NCBI GenBank assembly: GCA_039809985.1
Contig: JBDHWC010000082.1
Span: 1 to 11,216, forward strand
Reading direction: 5' to 3'
Source: JAICJJ01 sp039809985
GTDB lineage: Bacteria > Chloroflexota > Chloroflexia > Thermomicrobiales > UBA6265
Length of the DNA stretch: 11,216 bases
The notes under the pieces were generated by a model, which was not told the DNA's origin, ran no database searches, and saw only the letters and a list, made by a program, of their open reading frames with translations. Positions 1 to 6,885 of the stretch are shown one piece after another. The position numbers were made by a program, and so were the translations under genes. The stretch's first letter is position 1. Every line of letters begins with the position of its first letter.

Positions 1-62
1 GAACCCCCGCCGGCCCGCGCCCGCAGCCGCGCCGGGCCGTCCCCGGCGCGCGGCCCGGGTGA
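1..62 (+). other. Possible 3' tail of an upstream gene
   Basis: Reading from base 3, this stretch is open and ends in TGA at 60-62, seven bases before the ATPase start. It encodes only a Pro/Arg/Gly/Ala-rich tail, which gives no family assignment. In ABC importers of this type the gene before the ATPase usually encodes a BmpA-like substrate-binding lipoprotein, so this could be its end. That is inference from gene order. Open frames are common by chance at this GC content, so the call is weak. Confidence 0.2.
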
Positions 63-68
63 GCGCCG

Positions 69-1616
69 ATGCCGCAGGGGAGCGGGAGCGTGCCGCCGGC
101 GGTGGCGATGCTGGGGATCGTCAAGCGGTTCCCGGGCGTGGTCGCCAACGACGGCATCAACCTCGTGGTCGAGCGGGGCGAGATCCACGCCCTGCTCGGC
201 GAGAACGGGGCCGGCAAGTCGACCCTGATGAACATCCTGTTCGGGCTCTACCAGCCCGACGCGGGCGAGGTCCGGATCGACGGCGCGCCCGTCCGCTTCT
301 CCGGCCCGCGGGAGGCGGTCGAGGCCGGCCTCGGCATGGTCCACCAGCACTTCATGCTGATCCCCCGCTTCACCGTCACCGAGAACGTGATCCTCGGGGC
401 GGAGGGGCCGGGCACCCGGCTCGACCGGGCGGCCGCCGGCCGCCGGGTCGGCGAGCTGGCCGAGCAGTACGGGCTGCGGGTCGACCCGGCCGCCCTCGTC
501 GGCGACCTGCCGGTCGGCATGCAGCAGCGGGTCGAGATCCTGCGGGCGCTCTACCAAGGGGGCCGGACCCTGATCCTCGACGAGCCGACCGCCCTGCTGA
601 CGCCGCAGGAGGTCGACGAGCTGTACGACGTCCTGCGCCGATTCCGCGCGGCGGGGGACACCATCATCTTCATCACCCACAAGCTGCGCGAGGTCGCCGC
701 CGTCAGCGACCGGGTCACCGTCATCCGCCGCGGCCGGACGATCGGCACCCGGCCGACCGCCGAGACGACCTCGCCGGAGCTGGCCGAGATGATGGTCGGC
801 CGCGAGGTGACGCTGCGGGTCGAGCGGCCCCCGGCCCGCCCCGGCGAGCCGGTGCTGGTCGCCGCCGGGCTGGAGGTGCGCGACGCGCGCGGCCCCCGCC
901 TGAACGGGCTCGACCTGACGGTGCGGCGGGGCGAGATCGTCGGCATCTGCGGGGTGGAGGGGAACGGGCAGGCCGAGCTGGTCGAGTGCCTCGCCGGGCT
1001 GCGCCGGCCCGACCGCGGCAGCGTCACGCTGAAGGGGGAGGCGATCACCGCCGCCGGGCCGCAGGAGCGTCGCCGGGCGGGGCTCTCCTACATCCCGGAG
1101 GACCGGCACGGGCGCGGCCTCGTGCTCCCCTTCTCATTGACCGAGAACGTGCTGCTCGGCAACTGCGACGACCCGCCGTTCAGCCGCGGCGGCCGCATCG
1201 ACTACGCCGGCACCGAGCGGCTGACCGAGGAGCTGATGCGGACCTTCGACGTCCGCGCCCCCTCGGCCGAGACCCCGGCCGGGGCGCTCTCCGGCGGCAA
1301 CCAGCAGAAGCTGATCATCGCCCGCGAACTGCACCGCGAGCCGGACGCGCTGCTGGCGATCCAGCCGACGCGCGGCCTCGACGTCGGCGCGATCGAGTTC
1401 GTCCACCGTCAGCTCGTCGCCGAGCGCGACAAGGGGCGGGGCGTGCTCCTGATCTCCTTCGACCTCGACGAGATCCTCGACCTGAGCGACCGGATCCTCG
1501 TCATCTACGACGGCCGGATCGTCGGCGAGTTCGCCAGCGGGGCGGTCGACCGCACCGAGCTCGGCCTGCTGATGGGCGGCCGCACCGCCGAGGAGGCCGC
1601 CCGTGCCGTCGGCTGA
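69..1616 (+). CDS. Nucleoside/simple-sugar ABC transporter, double ATP-binding protein (NupA/YufO-like)
   Basis: This cytoplasmic ATPase has two fused nucleotide-binding domains and would drive import with the two permeases encoded just downstream. Domain 1 (about residues 13-240) is complete: Walker A GENGAGKST at 44-52, a Q-loop HQHFM at 92-96, a signature LPVGMQQR at 147-154, Walker B LILDEP at 168-173 and the H-loop His204. Domain 2 (about 260-510) has the degenerate Walker A typical of this subfamily (GVEGNGQAE at 295-303, where Gln and Ala replace Lys and Ser/Thr). It also has the signature SGGNQQK at 408-414 and the QPTRGLD motif in place of DEPT. The length of 515 aa is normal. The Q-loop and the two BPD_transp_2 partners favour the nucleoside/BmpA branch over ribose-type systems, but the substrate is inferred. 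The ATG at 69 has only a weak ribosome site. A GTG at 90, seven bases after AGGGGAG (76-82), is a credible alternative start. Confidence 0.93.
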   Translation: MPQGSGSVPPAVAMLGIVKRFPGVVANDGINLVVERGEIHALLGENGAGKSTLMNILFGLYQPDAGEVRIDGAPVRFSGPREAVEAGLGMVHQHFMLIPRFTVTENVILGAEGPGTRLDRAAAGRRVGELAEQYGLRVDPAALVGDLPVGMQQRVEILRALYQGGRTLILDEPTALLTPQEVDELYDVLRRFRAAGDTIIFITHKLREVAAVSDRVTVIRRGRTIGTRPTAETTSPELAEMMVGREVTLRVERPPARPGEPVLVAAGLEVRDARGPRLNGLDLTVRRGEIVGICGVEGNGQAELVECLAGLRRPDRGSVTLKGEAITAAGPQERRRAGLSYIPEDRHGRGLVLPFSLTENVLLGNCDDPPFSRGGRIDYAGTERLTEELMRTFDVRAPSAETPAGALSGGNQQKLIIARELHREPDALLAIQPTRGLDVGAIEFVHRQLVAERDKGRGVLLISFDLDEILDLSDRILVIYDGRIVGEFASGAVDRTELGLLMGGRTAEEAARAVG

Positions 1617-2778
1617 GGCGCGCCGCGCCGCCGACGCGCCCGGCCCGTGGTGGACCCGGGTCGGCGGCCTGCTGCCGACCGTGCTCTCGTCGCTGGCGGC
1701 GGTCGGGCTGGCGCTGCTGGTCGGCGGGGTCGTGATCCTCCTCTCCGGGCAGGACCCGGTGCTCGCCTACCGCGCCCTGTTCGAGGGGGCCTTCGGCGGC
1801 CAGCGGGCGATCGCCGAGACGCTGATCGCGGCGACGCCGCTGATCCTCGGCGGCCTCGCCTTCGCGGTCGCGGCCCGGGCCGGGATGTTCAACATCGGGA
1901 TCGAGGGGCAGATGGTCGTCGGCGGCCTCGTCGCCGGCCTCGTCGGGGCGGCGAACTGGGGGCTGCCGGCCCTCCTCTACCTGCCGCTGGCGCTCGGGCT
2001 CGGCGCGCTGGCCGGCGGCGTCTGGGGCGGCATCCCGGGGCTGCTGAAGGCGCGCTCCGGGGCGCACGAGGTGATCACCACGATCATGCTCAACTACCTC
2101 GCCTTCCAGCTGAGCACCTTCGTGCTCAACAAGGCGGACCTGCTGCCGGTCCGGCCCGACCTGCAGGCGACCGACAAGGCGGCCCCCGCCGCGCTGCTGC
2201 CGAGGCTGATGCCGCCGACCCGGCTCCACGCCGGCCTGCTCGTCGCGCTGCTGGCGGCGCTGGCCCTCTGGTGGCTGATGTTCCGGACGACCTTCGGCTA
2301 CAAGCTGCGGACGGTCGGGATCAGCCCGGGGGCGGCCGCCTACGCCGGCATCTCGTGGGGCCGGGCGATCACGCTGGCGATGTTCCTGAGCGGGGTGCTC
2401 GGCGGCTTCGCCGGCGGCTCGGAGGCGCTCGGCCTGCACGGCCGCTACTACGGCGTGCCGACCGGCTACGGCTACACCGCGATCGCGGTCGGCCTCGTCG
2501 GCCGCAACAACCCGCTCGGCGTCGTCTTCGCCGGCCTGCTCTTCGGCGCGCTGAGCGCCGGCGCGAACCGGATGCAGAACACCGCCGGCACCTCGAAGGA
2601 CCTCGTCTCGGTCCTGCTCGGGCTGGTGATCCTCTCGGTCGCCGCCTTCGCCTCGATCGAGTCGTACCGCCAGCGCCGCCGGCAGACGACCCGGGCCCGC
2701 GGCGACAGCCGCGACCGCGCCGCCGCCGGCGCCGGCGACCCGGACGTCGACCCGGTGACGCCGAAGGAGGTGGTCTAG
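1603..2778 (+). CDS. ABC transporter permease 1 (BPD_transp_2 family; NupB/YufP-like)
   Basis: This integral membrane subunit of the importer is 391 aa, with a cytoplasmic N-terminus, about eight to ten hydrophobic segments and a charged Arg/Asp-rich tail from about residue 352. The family hallmark MFNIGIEGQM lies at residues 95-104, just after the segment beginning AETLIAATPLILGGLAFAVA. A later EVITTIMLNYLA segment is also typical of the larger permease of nucleoside importers. The gene starts with GTG inside the end of the ATPase gene, a 14-nt overlap. AGGAGG at 1591-1596 sits six bases before it and supports this start and translational coupling. The partners are the preceding ATPase and the following, smaller permease. 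Substrate specificity cannot be read from the sequence. The family call is firm, and the nucleoside assignment is by family and context. Confidence 0.92.
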   Translation: MPSAEARRAADAPGPWWTRVGGLLPTVLSSLAAVGLALLVGGVVILLSGQDPVLAYRALFEGAFGGQRAIAETLIAATPLILGGLAFAVAARAGMFNIGIEGQMVVGGLVAGLVGAANWGLPALLYLPLALGLGALAGGVWGGIPGLLKARSGAHEVITTIMLNYLAFQLSTFVLNKADLLPVRPDLQATDKAAPAALLPRLMPPTRLHAGLLVALLAALALWWLMFRTTFGYKLRTVGISPGAAAYAGISWGRAITLAMFLSGVLGGFAGGSEALGLHGRYYGVPTGYGYTAIAVGLVGRNNPLGVVFAGLLFGALSAGANRMQNTAGTSKDLVSVLLGLVILSVAAFASIESYRQRRRQTTRARGDSRDRAAAGAGDPDVDPVTPKEVV

Positions 2779-2792
2779 GTGGCTGGCGGCCG

Positions 2793-2870
2793 GCGGCTGG
2801 CGGCTGGCAGCCACGCATCGCCCGGCGGGCGGCAAGGCCCGCCGCCCGTCAGCCACCAGCCGCCAGCCGC
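2793..2870. repeat. Nested inverted repeat between the two permease genes
   Basis: The 107-base spacer between the permeases holds a 15-base arm GCGGCTGGCGGCTGG at 2793-2807. Its perfect reverse complement is at 2856-2870. Between the arms is a second hairpin, GGCGGGC (2824-2830) with GCCCGCC (2837-2843) and a six-base loop. The left arm belongs to a run of about three GGCTGGCG-like units beginning near 2781. The structure ends three bases before the ribosome site of the second permease (AAGGGGG, 2874-2880). It has no T-run, so it is not a standard terminator. It could be a mobile intergenic repeat or an RNA structure that tunes the ratio of the two permeases. Confidence 0.6.
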
Positions 2871-2885
2871 GCCAAGGGGGCAGCC

Positions 2886-3776
2886 GTGAACGACCTGCAG
2901 TCGATCTTCGTCGTCGCGCTGGCGGCGGCGACGCTGCGCTCGACCGCGCCGCTGCTGCTGGCGGCGATGGGCGGGCTGCTGTCGGAGCGCTCGGGGGTGA
3001 TGAACATCGGCCTCGAGGGGTTCATGCTGCTCGGGGCCTTCGGGGCGGCGGCGGGGAGCTACTTCACCGGCCAGCCGTTCGCCGGCCTCGCCGTCGGCGT
3101 GCTGGTGGCCGGGCTGGCCGGGGCGGTCTACGCCTACTGGGCGATCACGCTGCGGGCCGACCAGATCGTCAGCGGCACGGCGATCAACCTGCTCGGGGTC
3201 GGCCTCACCGCCTTCCTCGTGCAGCGGATCTGGGGGCAGGCGGGCGGCTCCCCGAGCGTCACCCGGCTGCCGACGACGTGGCTCGACCTGAGCGTGCTGG
3301 TCCCGGTCGCCTTCGGCATCGTGCCGGTCGTCTGGTGGCTGCTGCGCCGGACCAAGCCGGGGCTGCGGATCATGGCCAGCGGCGAGAACCCGCGCGCCGC
3401 CGAGAGCGTCGGCATCGACGTGCCCGCCTACCGCTACGCCTGCGTCATCGCGGCGGGGGCGCTGGCCGGGCTGGGCGGGGCCTACCTCTCGATCGGCGAC
3501 CTCTCGCAGTTCACGACGAACATGACCGCCGGCCGCGGCTTCATCGCCCTCGCGGCGGTGATCTTCGGCAACTGGACGCCGCTCGGGACGCTCGGGGCGA
3601 CGCTGCTGTTCGGCTTCGCGCAGGCGCTCCGGTTCCAGGTCCAGGCCCTCGGCCTGCCGGTGCCGCAGGAGCTGATCATCGCCCTGCCCTACCTGCTGAC
3701 GCTGGTCGCGATCACCGGGCTGGTCCGCCACTCCACGCCGCCGGCCGGCCTCGGCCGCCACGCCACCGGCGACTGA
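2886..3776 (+). CDS. ABC transporter permease 2 (BPD_transp_2 family; NupC/YufQ-like)
   Basis: This is the second, smaller membrane subunit of the importer, 296 aa and highly hydrophobic. It carries the family motif MNIGLEGFMLLGA from residue 39 and the cytoplasmic-loop segment GENPRAAESVGID, which also characterises the short permease of nucleoside and BmpA-linked importers. It pairs with the longer permease encoded upstream to form the heterodimeric channel. The frame is open far upstream (to 1647), but that region is the coding sequence of permease 1 in another frame, so the long open frame is not a fusion. I place the start at the GTG at 2886 because AAGGGGG (2874-2880) lies five bases before it and the N-terminus then fits the family. 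The gene is separated from permease 1 by the nested inverted repeat, unlike the overlap at the previous junction. Confidence 0.92.
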   Translation: MNDLQSIFVVALAAATLRSTAPLLLAAMGGLLSERSGVMNIGLEGFMLLGAFGAAAGSYFTGQPFAGLAVGVLVAGLAGAVYAYWAITLRADQIVSGTAINLLGVGLTAFLVQRIWGQAGGSPSVTRLPTTWLDLSVLVPVAFGIVPVVWWLLRRTKPGLRIMASGENPRAAESVGIDVPAYRYACVIAAGALAGLGGAYLSIGDLSQFTTNMTAGRGFIALAAVIFGNWTPLGTLGATLLFGFAQALRFQVQALGLPVPQELIIALPYLLTLVAITGLVRHSTPPAGLGRHATGD

Positions 3777-3801
3777 GCCGGTCTCGCCCCCCGGCGCGGA
3801 A

Positions 3802-3818
3802 CCTGCGACGGCCGCAGG
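3802..3818 (+). other. Small hairpin after the transporter operon
   Basis: CCTGCG (3802-3807) and CGCAGG (3813-3818) form a 6-bp stem with a five-base loop in the 112-base gap between permease 2 and the response regulator gene. An outer pair, GAGCCGG (3775-3781) with CCGGCTC (3839-3845), could enclose it. There is no T-run, so termination is only a possibility. I see no clear promoter for the downstream gene in this gap. Confidence 0.25.
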
Positions 3819-3888
3819 ACGTTGATGCGAGTGCCGGGCCGGCTCGGGAGGACGCGCCCCGGGGCGGCGACGCGGGACGGGGGACGAC

Positions 3889-4602
3889 ATGGCCGAACGG
3901 ACGCGGGTGCTGATCGTCGAGCGCGAGCCGCTCTTCCGGCGCGGCGTGGCGACGGCGCTGGAGGCGGACCCGTTCGAGGTGGTCGGCCACGCCGGCACCC
4001 TCGGCGACGGCCTCCGGCTGGCGCTCTCGCTGCGGCCGGACGTCGTCCTCGTCGGCACCTCGCTCCCCGACGCCCCCGGCTTCGCCGCCCTCGACGAGCT
4101 GACCCGCCGCGCGCCGGGGCTGCCCGCGATCGTCGTCGGCGAGACCGCGTGGGACGACGACCTCGTCGCCGCGCTGCGGGGCGGGGCCGCCGCCCACCTC
4201 GGCAAGGACGCCGGCGAGGAGACGCTGCGGGAGACGATCCGCCGCGTCGCCCACGGCGAGCCGGTGATCCAGCAGCAACTGCTGGAGCGGCCGCAGGTCT
4301 CCGGCCGGGTGGTCGAGCGCGCCGGGGCGTTCGGCCGGGGCCGCCCCCTGCCGCGCCGGCCGCCGCTGACCGCCCGCGAACTGCAGGTCCTGCGCGGGAT
4401 CAGCGCCGGCAAGACGAACGGCGAGATCGGCGACGAGCTGGGGATCAGCGCCCAGACGGTGAAGAACCACGTCACCGCCATCCTCCGCAAGCTCGGCGTC
4501 TCCGACCGCACGCAGGCGGTGGTCCTCGGCCTGCGCCAAGGCTGGCTGGCGATGGAGGGGATCACCCCGCCCCCGGTCGCGGCGGGGGGCGAGGGGGAGT
4601 AG
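3889..4602 (+). CDS. LuxR/NarL-type response regulator with atypical receiver lacking the phospho-acceptor Asp
   Basis: This is a predicted DNA-binding transcription regulator of 237 aa. An N-terminal receiver-like domain (about 5-125) is joined by an Arg/Pro-rich linker to a GerE/LuxR HTH (about 158-222). The HTH is canonical, with LTARELQVL from residue 160 and ISAQTVKNHV at 186-195. The receiver keeps the overall fold pattern: LIV, PLFRRG, PDVVLV, and HLGKDA with the conserved Lys. The residue that should be the phosphorylated Asp (…VVLMD…P in the family) is Gly56 in VVLVGTSLP. The acidic pair normally written DD is Glu11-Arg12. It is therefore probably not activated by a histidine kinase, and none is encoded nearby. 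Such pseudo-receivers may instead respond to a ligand or a partner protein, or be constitutive. The ATG start has GGGGGA at 3879-3884. Its targets are unknown; the transporter upstream or itself are possible. Confidence 0.88.
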   Translation: MAERTRVLIVEREPLFRRGVATALEADPFEVVGHAGTLGDGLRLALSLRPDVVLVGTSLPDAPGFAALDELTRRAPGLPAIVVGETAWDDDLVAALRGGAAAHLGKDAGEETLRETIRRVAHGEPVIQQQLLERPQVSGRVVERAGAFGRGRPLPRRPPLTARELQVLRGISAGKTNGEIGDELGISAQTVKNHVTAILRKLGVSDRTQAVVLGLRQGWLAMEGITPPPVAAGGEGE

Positions 4603-4629
4603 GGGGAGATTGGGAGCGCTGGCGAGCGT

Positions 4630-4664
4630 CCGGGTCCGCCCAAACGGTTTTGCGGCGAACCCGG
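4630..4664. terminator. Possible bidirectional terminator between convergent genes
   Basis: CCGGGTCCGCC (4630-4640) pairs with GGCGAACCCGG (4654-4664) in a 10-of-11-bp stem with one C/A mismatch and a 13-base loop. It lies between the convergent response regulator gene (ends 4602) and abiEii (ends 4690), where a shared terminator would be expected. There is no adjacent T-run on either strand, so the call rests on position and stem only. Confidence 0.35.
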
Positions 4665-4689
4665 GTGTCCACGAAATTGCGCCGCAGTC

Positions 4690-5513
4690 TCATCCAGTGC
4701 CGTGAGCCGATGCCGGAAGCCATCGCACGGTTTCGGCTTCCCAGATCGACCCGGCGTCGCACTCAGGTCCGAGCACCGGATTGAGGAAGGACTCTGCGAC
4801 ACGAACGCCCGCGCCGATGCTCCCCGGAAGGTCAACATCGGCCGCCAGCCGTCGGTACGGCACGGCCCAACCCATCGCCAGGCGATCTCGCGAATGGCTC
4901 GCGATGAGGACGAGATCGACGAGATCCTTCACTCGACTGCTTCGGCGTCCTCCCTGATAGGTGCGCGTGTACGCGTGGAACTTCTCGGCAATGTGCTGCT
5001 CCAAAGGCAAGACGGGGACGTTGGTTGCCGTTATCTCGGCGAATCCGAGCAACGCCTCATGCGAGATCCCGACACCCGGGAATCCCAGGTGTTCCGAGAA
5101 AGCGTCGATCACGAATTCCTCGAACAGTCGCCCGCCGATTTCGACCCGAGCGCGGTACCGGCGAGATGCGTCAAGCTGGTCGGCCGGGGGCTTCCGTCGT
5201 CACGCTCGACAGTCACGATGAAATGATCGACGACGTGTGCCGTCGAGACGGCGAGGATTGCGCGGTCGATCGCATCAGCATCCTTCGCCCATCCGAGATC
5301 GAGGTCTCGGGTCGCTCGCGCAAGCCCGCCGAATCGCATCTCGAGCGCGACCCCACCTTTCACCAGCCAGAGATCTTGGTCGTTGCTCGCCAGTCTGGCC
5401 AAGAATCGGTCAAATGCAATGGCCTTTCGCCGACGAACTCGTTCCGGCTCCGACAAATCGCTCAGTCTGTCCTCGATTGCCGCCCGGAACGCCGAGCCTG
5501 TGGCGTATTTCAC
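4690..5513 (-). pseudogene. abiEii: AbiEii nucleotidyltransferase toxin of a type IV TA system, frameshifted
   Basis: AbiEii/AbiGii-family toxins are nucleotidyltransferases, and characterised members block growth during phage infection. The N-terminal fragment (134 aa, 5109-5513) carries the active-site motif KGGVAL at residues 52-57 and RDLDL at 69-73. The C-terminal part, in another frame, carries the family's second conserved block: EQHIAEKFHA (Lys178 in the repaired numbering), then RVKDLVDL with Asp197 and Asp200. The first frame stops at 5109-5111. The second frame is open only downstream of a stop at 5200-5202. The shift therefore lies between these points, most simply in the five-C run (minus strand; G5 on plus at 5186-5190). 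One added C gives 825 nt and 274 aa, a normal family length, with smooth sequence across the join (SPPADQLDASRRYRARVEIG). The GTG start overlaps the abiEi stop as GTGA. A real inactivating mutation, a sequencing error or programmed frameshifting all remain possible. Confidence 0.85.
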
Positions 5514-6124
5514 TGGCCTGTCCCATGCAGCGCTTGTGCGACCAGCTTCTGCACCCTGGGGCTGCGCTGTCTGGAACGGTCCCGCAGTTCGGACGGGGTT
5601 ACCAGGCCGCGCGCGGTCGCTTGACGCATTGCGGCCTCGATCTGCTCGGGTGCCACCCCGTACTCGGCAGCGTCCAGAATCGAGCGAGCCGCGTTGGTCA
5701 GCAGCAGTCCGTCGCGGATCGTGACCTCGTCGCGCCCGAGCGGCCGGCTCGTCGTGTGCACCACCGCGCCGGGCAGGCGCGGGAGGTGTCGGCGTGAGCG
5801 TGGCACGGTGAGGTGAACCCGGTCGGCGACGACGTCGCTGAGTCCAAGCAGGGCAAGGGCACTCGCGTGAGAAACCGCCGCAGGTTCCCCACCGAGTGCG
5901 AGCCAAGACGCGGCGACATGATCGGTGGGAGCGGACGGGTAGTCCCGCAGGCGATAGAGACCACGACGAAGACGCCGAAACCGCCCCGTCTTCGCATGGT
6001 GCGCGACGAGGCTCGCGGAGTAACCGCATGATCGCGCCTGCTCCGTGGTGAAGTGCCCGTGCTGGGACGACGCAATCCCGAAGAGACACGCTTCGTTCGG
6101 GCCAAGTCTCTTCATGTCACCCAT
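5510..6124 (-). CDS. abiEi: AbiEi-type antitoxin / transcriptional repressor of a type IV TA system
   Basis: This is the predicted antitoxin of the AbiE pair, 204 aa and intact. In the studied AbiEi family an N-terminal winged helix binds inverted repeats upstream of the operon and represses it, and a C-terminal domain provides antitoxin activity. Here the winged-helix block is clear at about residues 22-63: HGHFTTEQARSCGYS, then HHAKTGRFRRLRRGLYRL. It is followed by the second-domain pattern VSHASALALLGLSD…VHLTVPRSRR and by TNAARSILDAAEYG. The stop overlaps the GTG of abiEii, which indicates translational coupling. The start could be the ATG at 6124 or the ATG at 6115 (three codons later); neither has a strong ribosome site. 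The gene lies 35 bases after the nucleotidyltransferase gene on the same strand. Its codons are less G/C-biased than those of neighbouring genes outside the AbiE locus, consistent with acquisition by transfer. Confidence 0.88.
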   Translation of the reverse strand: MGDMKRLGPNEACLFGIASSQHGHFTTEQARSCGYSASLVAHHAKTGRFRRLRRGLYRLRDYPSAPTDHVAASWLALGGEPAAVSHASALALLGLSDVVADRVHLTVPRSRRHLPRLPGAVVHTTSRPLGRDEVTIRDGLLLTNAARSILDAAEYGVAPEQIEAAMRQATARGLVTPSELRDRSRQRSPRVQKLVAQALHGTGQ

Positions 6125-6154
6125 AGGTCAAATAGTATGTGATTGTCGGGTGAC
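6116..6154. promoter_or_regulatory. Inverted repeat at the abiEi start, candidate AbiEi operator
   Basis: GTCACCC (6116-6122) and its exact reverse complement GGGTGAC (6148-6154) flank an AT-rich 25-base core that covers the upstream ATG of abiEi. Read on the minus strand, the core contains CATACTATTTGACC, with TACTAT or CATACT as weak -10 candidates. AbiEi proteins are known to autorepress through inverted repeats at this position, so this is a reasonable operator. If the repeat is occupied, the real translation start may be the ATG at 6115. Confidence 0.45.
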
Positions 6155-6159
6155 GCGAC

Positions 6160-6774
6160 CTACCACGGCGAGCAGGTCGTCGGGCGAACGCGCCCGCGCT
6201 CCCGGGCGGCGCGCACGTGCTCCTCCGGCAGCGGCAGGCCGAACGCGGCACAGAGGGCGGCGGTGTCGGCCAGGTCCTTCGGCTGCAGCGGGTAGCCGGT
6301 GTGGAAGGCGACCATCGCCGCCGGCGCGACGCAGCGGACCGGCTGGCCGGCGATCGCGCCGCGACCGGCGAGGGAGCCGGCCGGGTAGTGCTCGCCAGCC
6401 GGGTCGGGGTCGTAGCGGCCGACGCCGGCGGCGTCGAACCAGACGACGTGGAGGTCGACCTCGCGCCCCGCCCCGTCCCCCATCACGAAGTTGTGCGGTC
6501 GTGCCTCGGCAAGCTTGACCGGCCGGTAGCCGAGCCCGGCGAGGGTCGCGACGAAGCGCTCGCGGTCGTGCCGGAGGAGGACGACGTCGAGGTCGGCGTG
6601 GTCCCGGGTCTGGCGTCCCAGCAGGGCGTCGACGCCCCAGCCGCCATCGACCCAGAAGGGGATGCCGGCCCGCCGGAAGCGGTCGCGCAGGAAGAGGACG
6701 TCGGCGGCGGTCATCCGCGGCGGCGCGCCGTCGGCGGGTCCGGGCGAGTCAGCGGCGTCGGGCATCGTCGGCAT
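6160..6774 (-). CDS. Nucleotidyltransferase, aminoglycoside/lincosamide-modifying type
   Basis: This is a 204-aa cytoplasmic enzyme of the DNA polymerase-beta-like nucleotidyltransferase superfamily. It is closest in motif to the aminoglycoside-2''-adenylyltransferase/LinA-type resistance domain. The diagnostic block at residues 40-66 reads FWVDGGWGVDALLGRQTRDH followed by ADLDVVL. It has the Gly-Gly-Trp-Gly nucleotide loop (44-47) and metal-binding Asp61 and Asp63. Later segments FVMGDG…REVDLHVVWFD and the C-terminal YPLQPKDLADTAAL (a KDxxD-like motif) also fit. Family members transfer AMP from ATP to antibiotics, but many chromosomal homologues have no known substrate, so resistance is only a possibility. 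Two ATGs (6774 and 6765) open the reading frame, and a third at 6714 sits next to the conserved domain; I use 6774. The frame is open much farther upstream, but that is the antisense of the monooxygenase gene. The gene is divergent from that monooxygenase and precedes abiEi on the same strand. Confidence 0.85.
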   Translation of the reverse strand: MPTMPDAADSPGPADGAPPRMTAADVLFLRDRFRRAGIPFWVDGGWGVDALLGRQTRDHADLDVVLLRHDRERFVATLAGLGYRPVKLAEARPHNFVMGDGAGREVDLHVVWFDAAGVGRYDPDPAGEHYPAGSLAGRGAIAGQPVRCVAPAAMVAFHTGYPLQPKDLADTAALCAAFGLPLPEEHVRAARERGRVRPTTCSPW

Positions 6775-6829
6775 CGGGCGGCCTCGGGCAACGGGCGCGG
6801 CGCGGACGGTGGCACGATTTTCGCAGCAA

Positions 6830-6853
6830 CCGCGCCGGCGGCGCACGGCGCGG
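6830..6853. promoter_or_regulatory. Inverted repeat in the divergent intergenic region
   Basis: CCGCGCCG (6830-6837) and CGGCGCGG (6846-6853) form a perfect 8-bp inverted repeat with an 8-base spacer. They lie in the 111-base region between the divergent nucleotidyltransferase and monooxygenase genes. Such spacing suits a dimeric repressor, but chance palindromes are frequent in DNA this rich in G and C. The only AT-richer patch here, near 6815-6830, could hold promoter elements; none is clear. Confidence 0.3.
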
Positions 6854-6885
6854 CGAACCGTCGTCGCAGCGAGGGGGACGCCCGA

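Noticed and set aside
1501..2856. 451-aa minus-strand open frame opposite permease 1
   Set aside because: It is a charged, repetitive shadow of a clear membrane protein gene. Long antisense frames are expected at this GC content.
1647..3776. A 709-aa frame suggesting a fused double permease
   Set aside because: The part before 2886 is a wrong-frame reading of permease 1. A ribosome site and the family N-terminus place the start at the GTG at 2886.
6217..6885. N-terminal extension of the monooxygenase
   Set aside because: This part is antisense to the nucleotidyltransferase gene. The FAD fold and a strong ribosome site begin at 6886.
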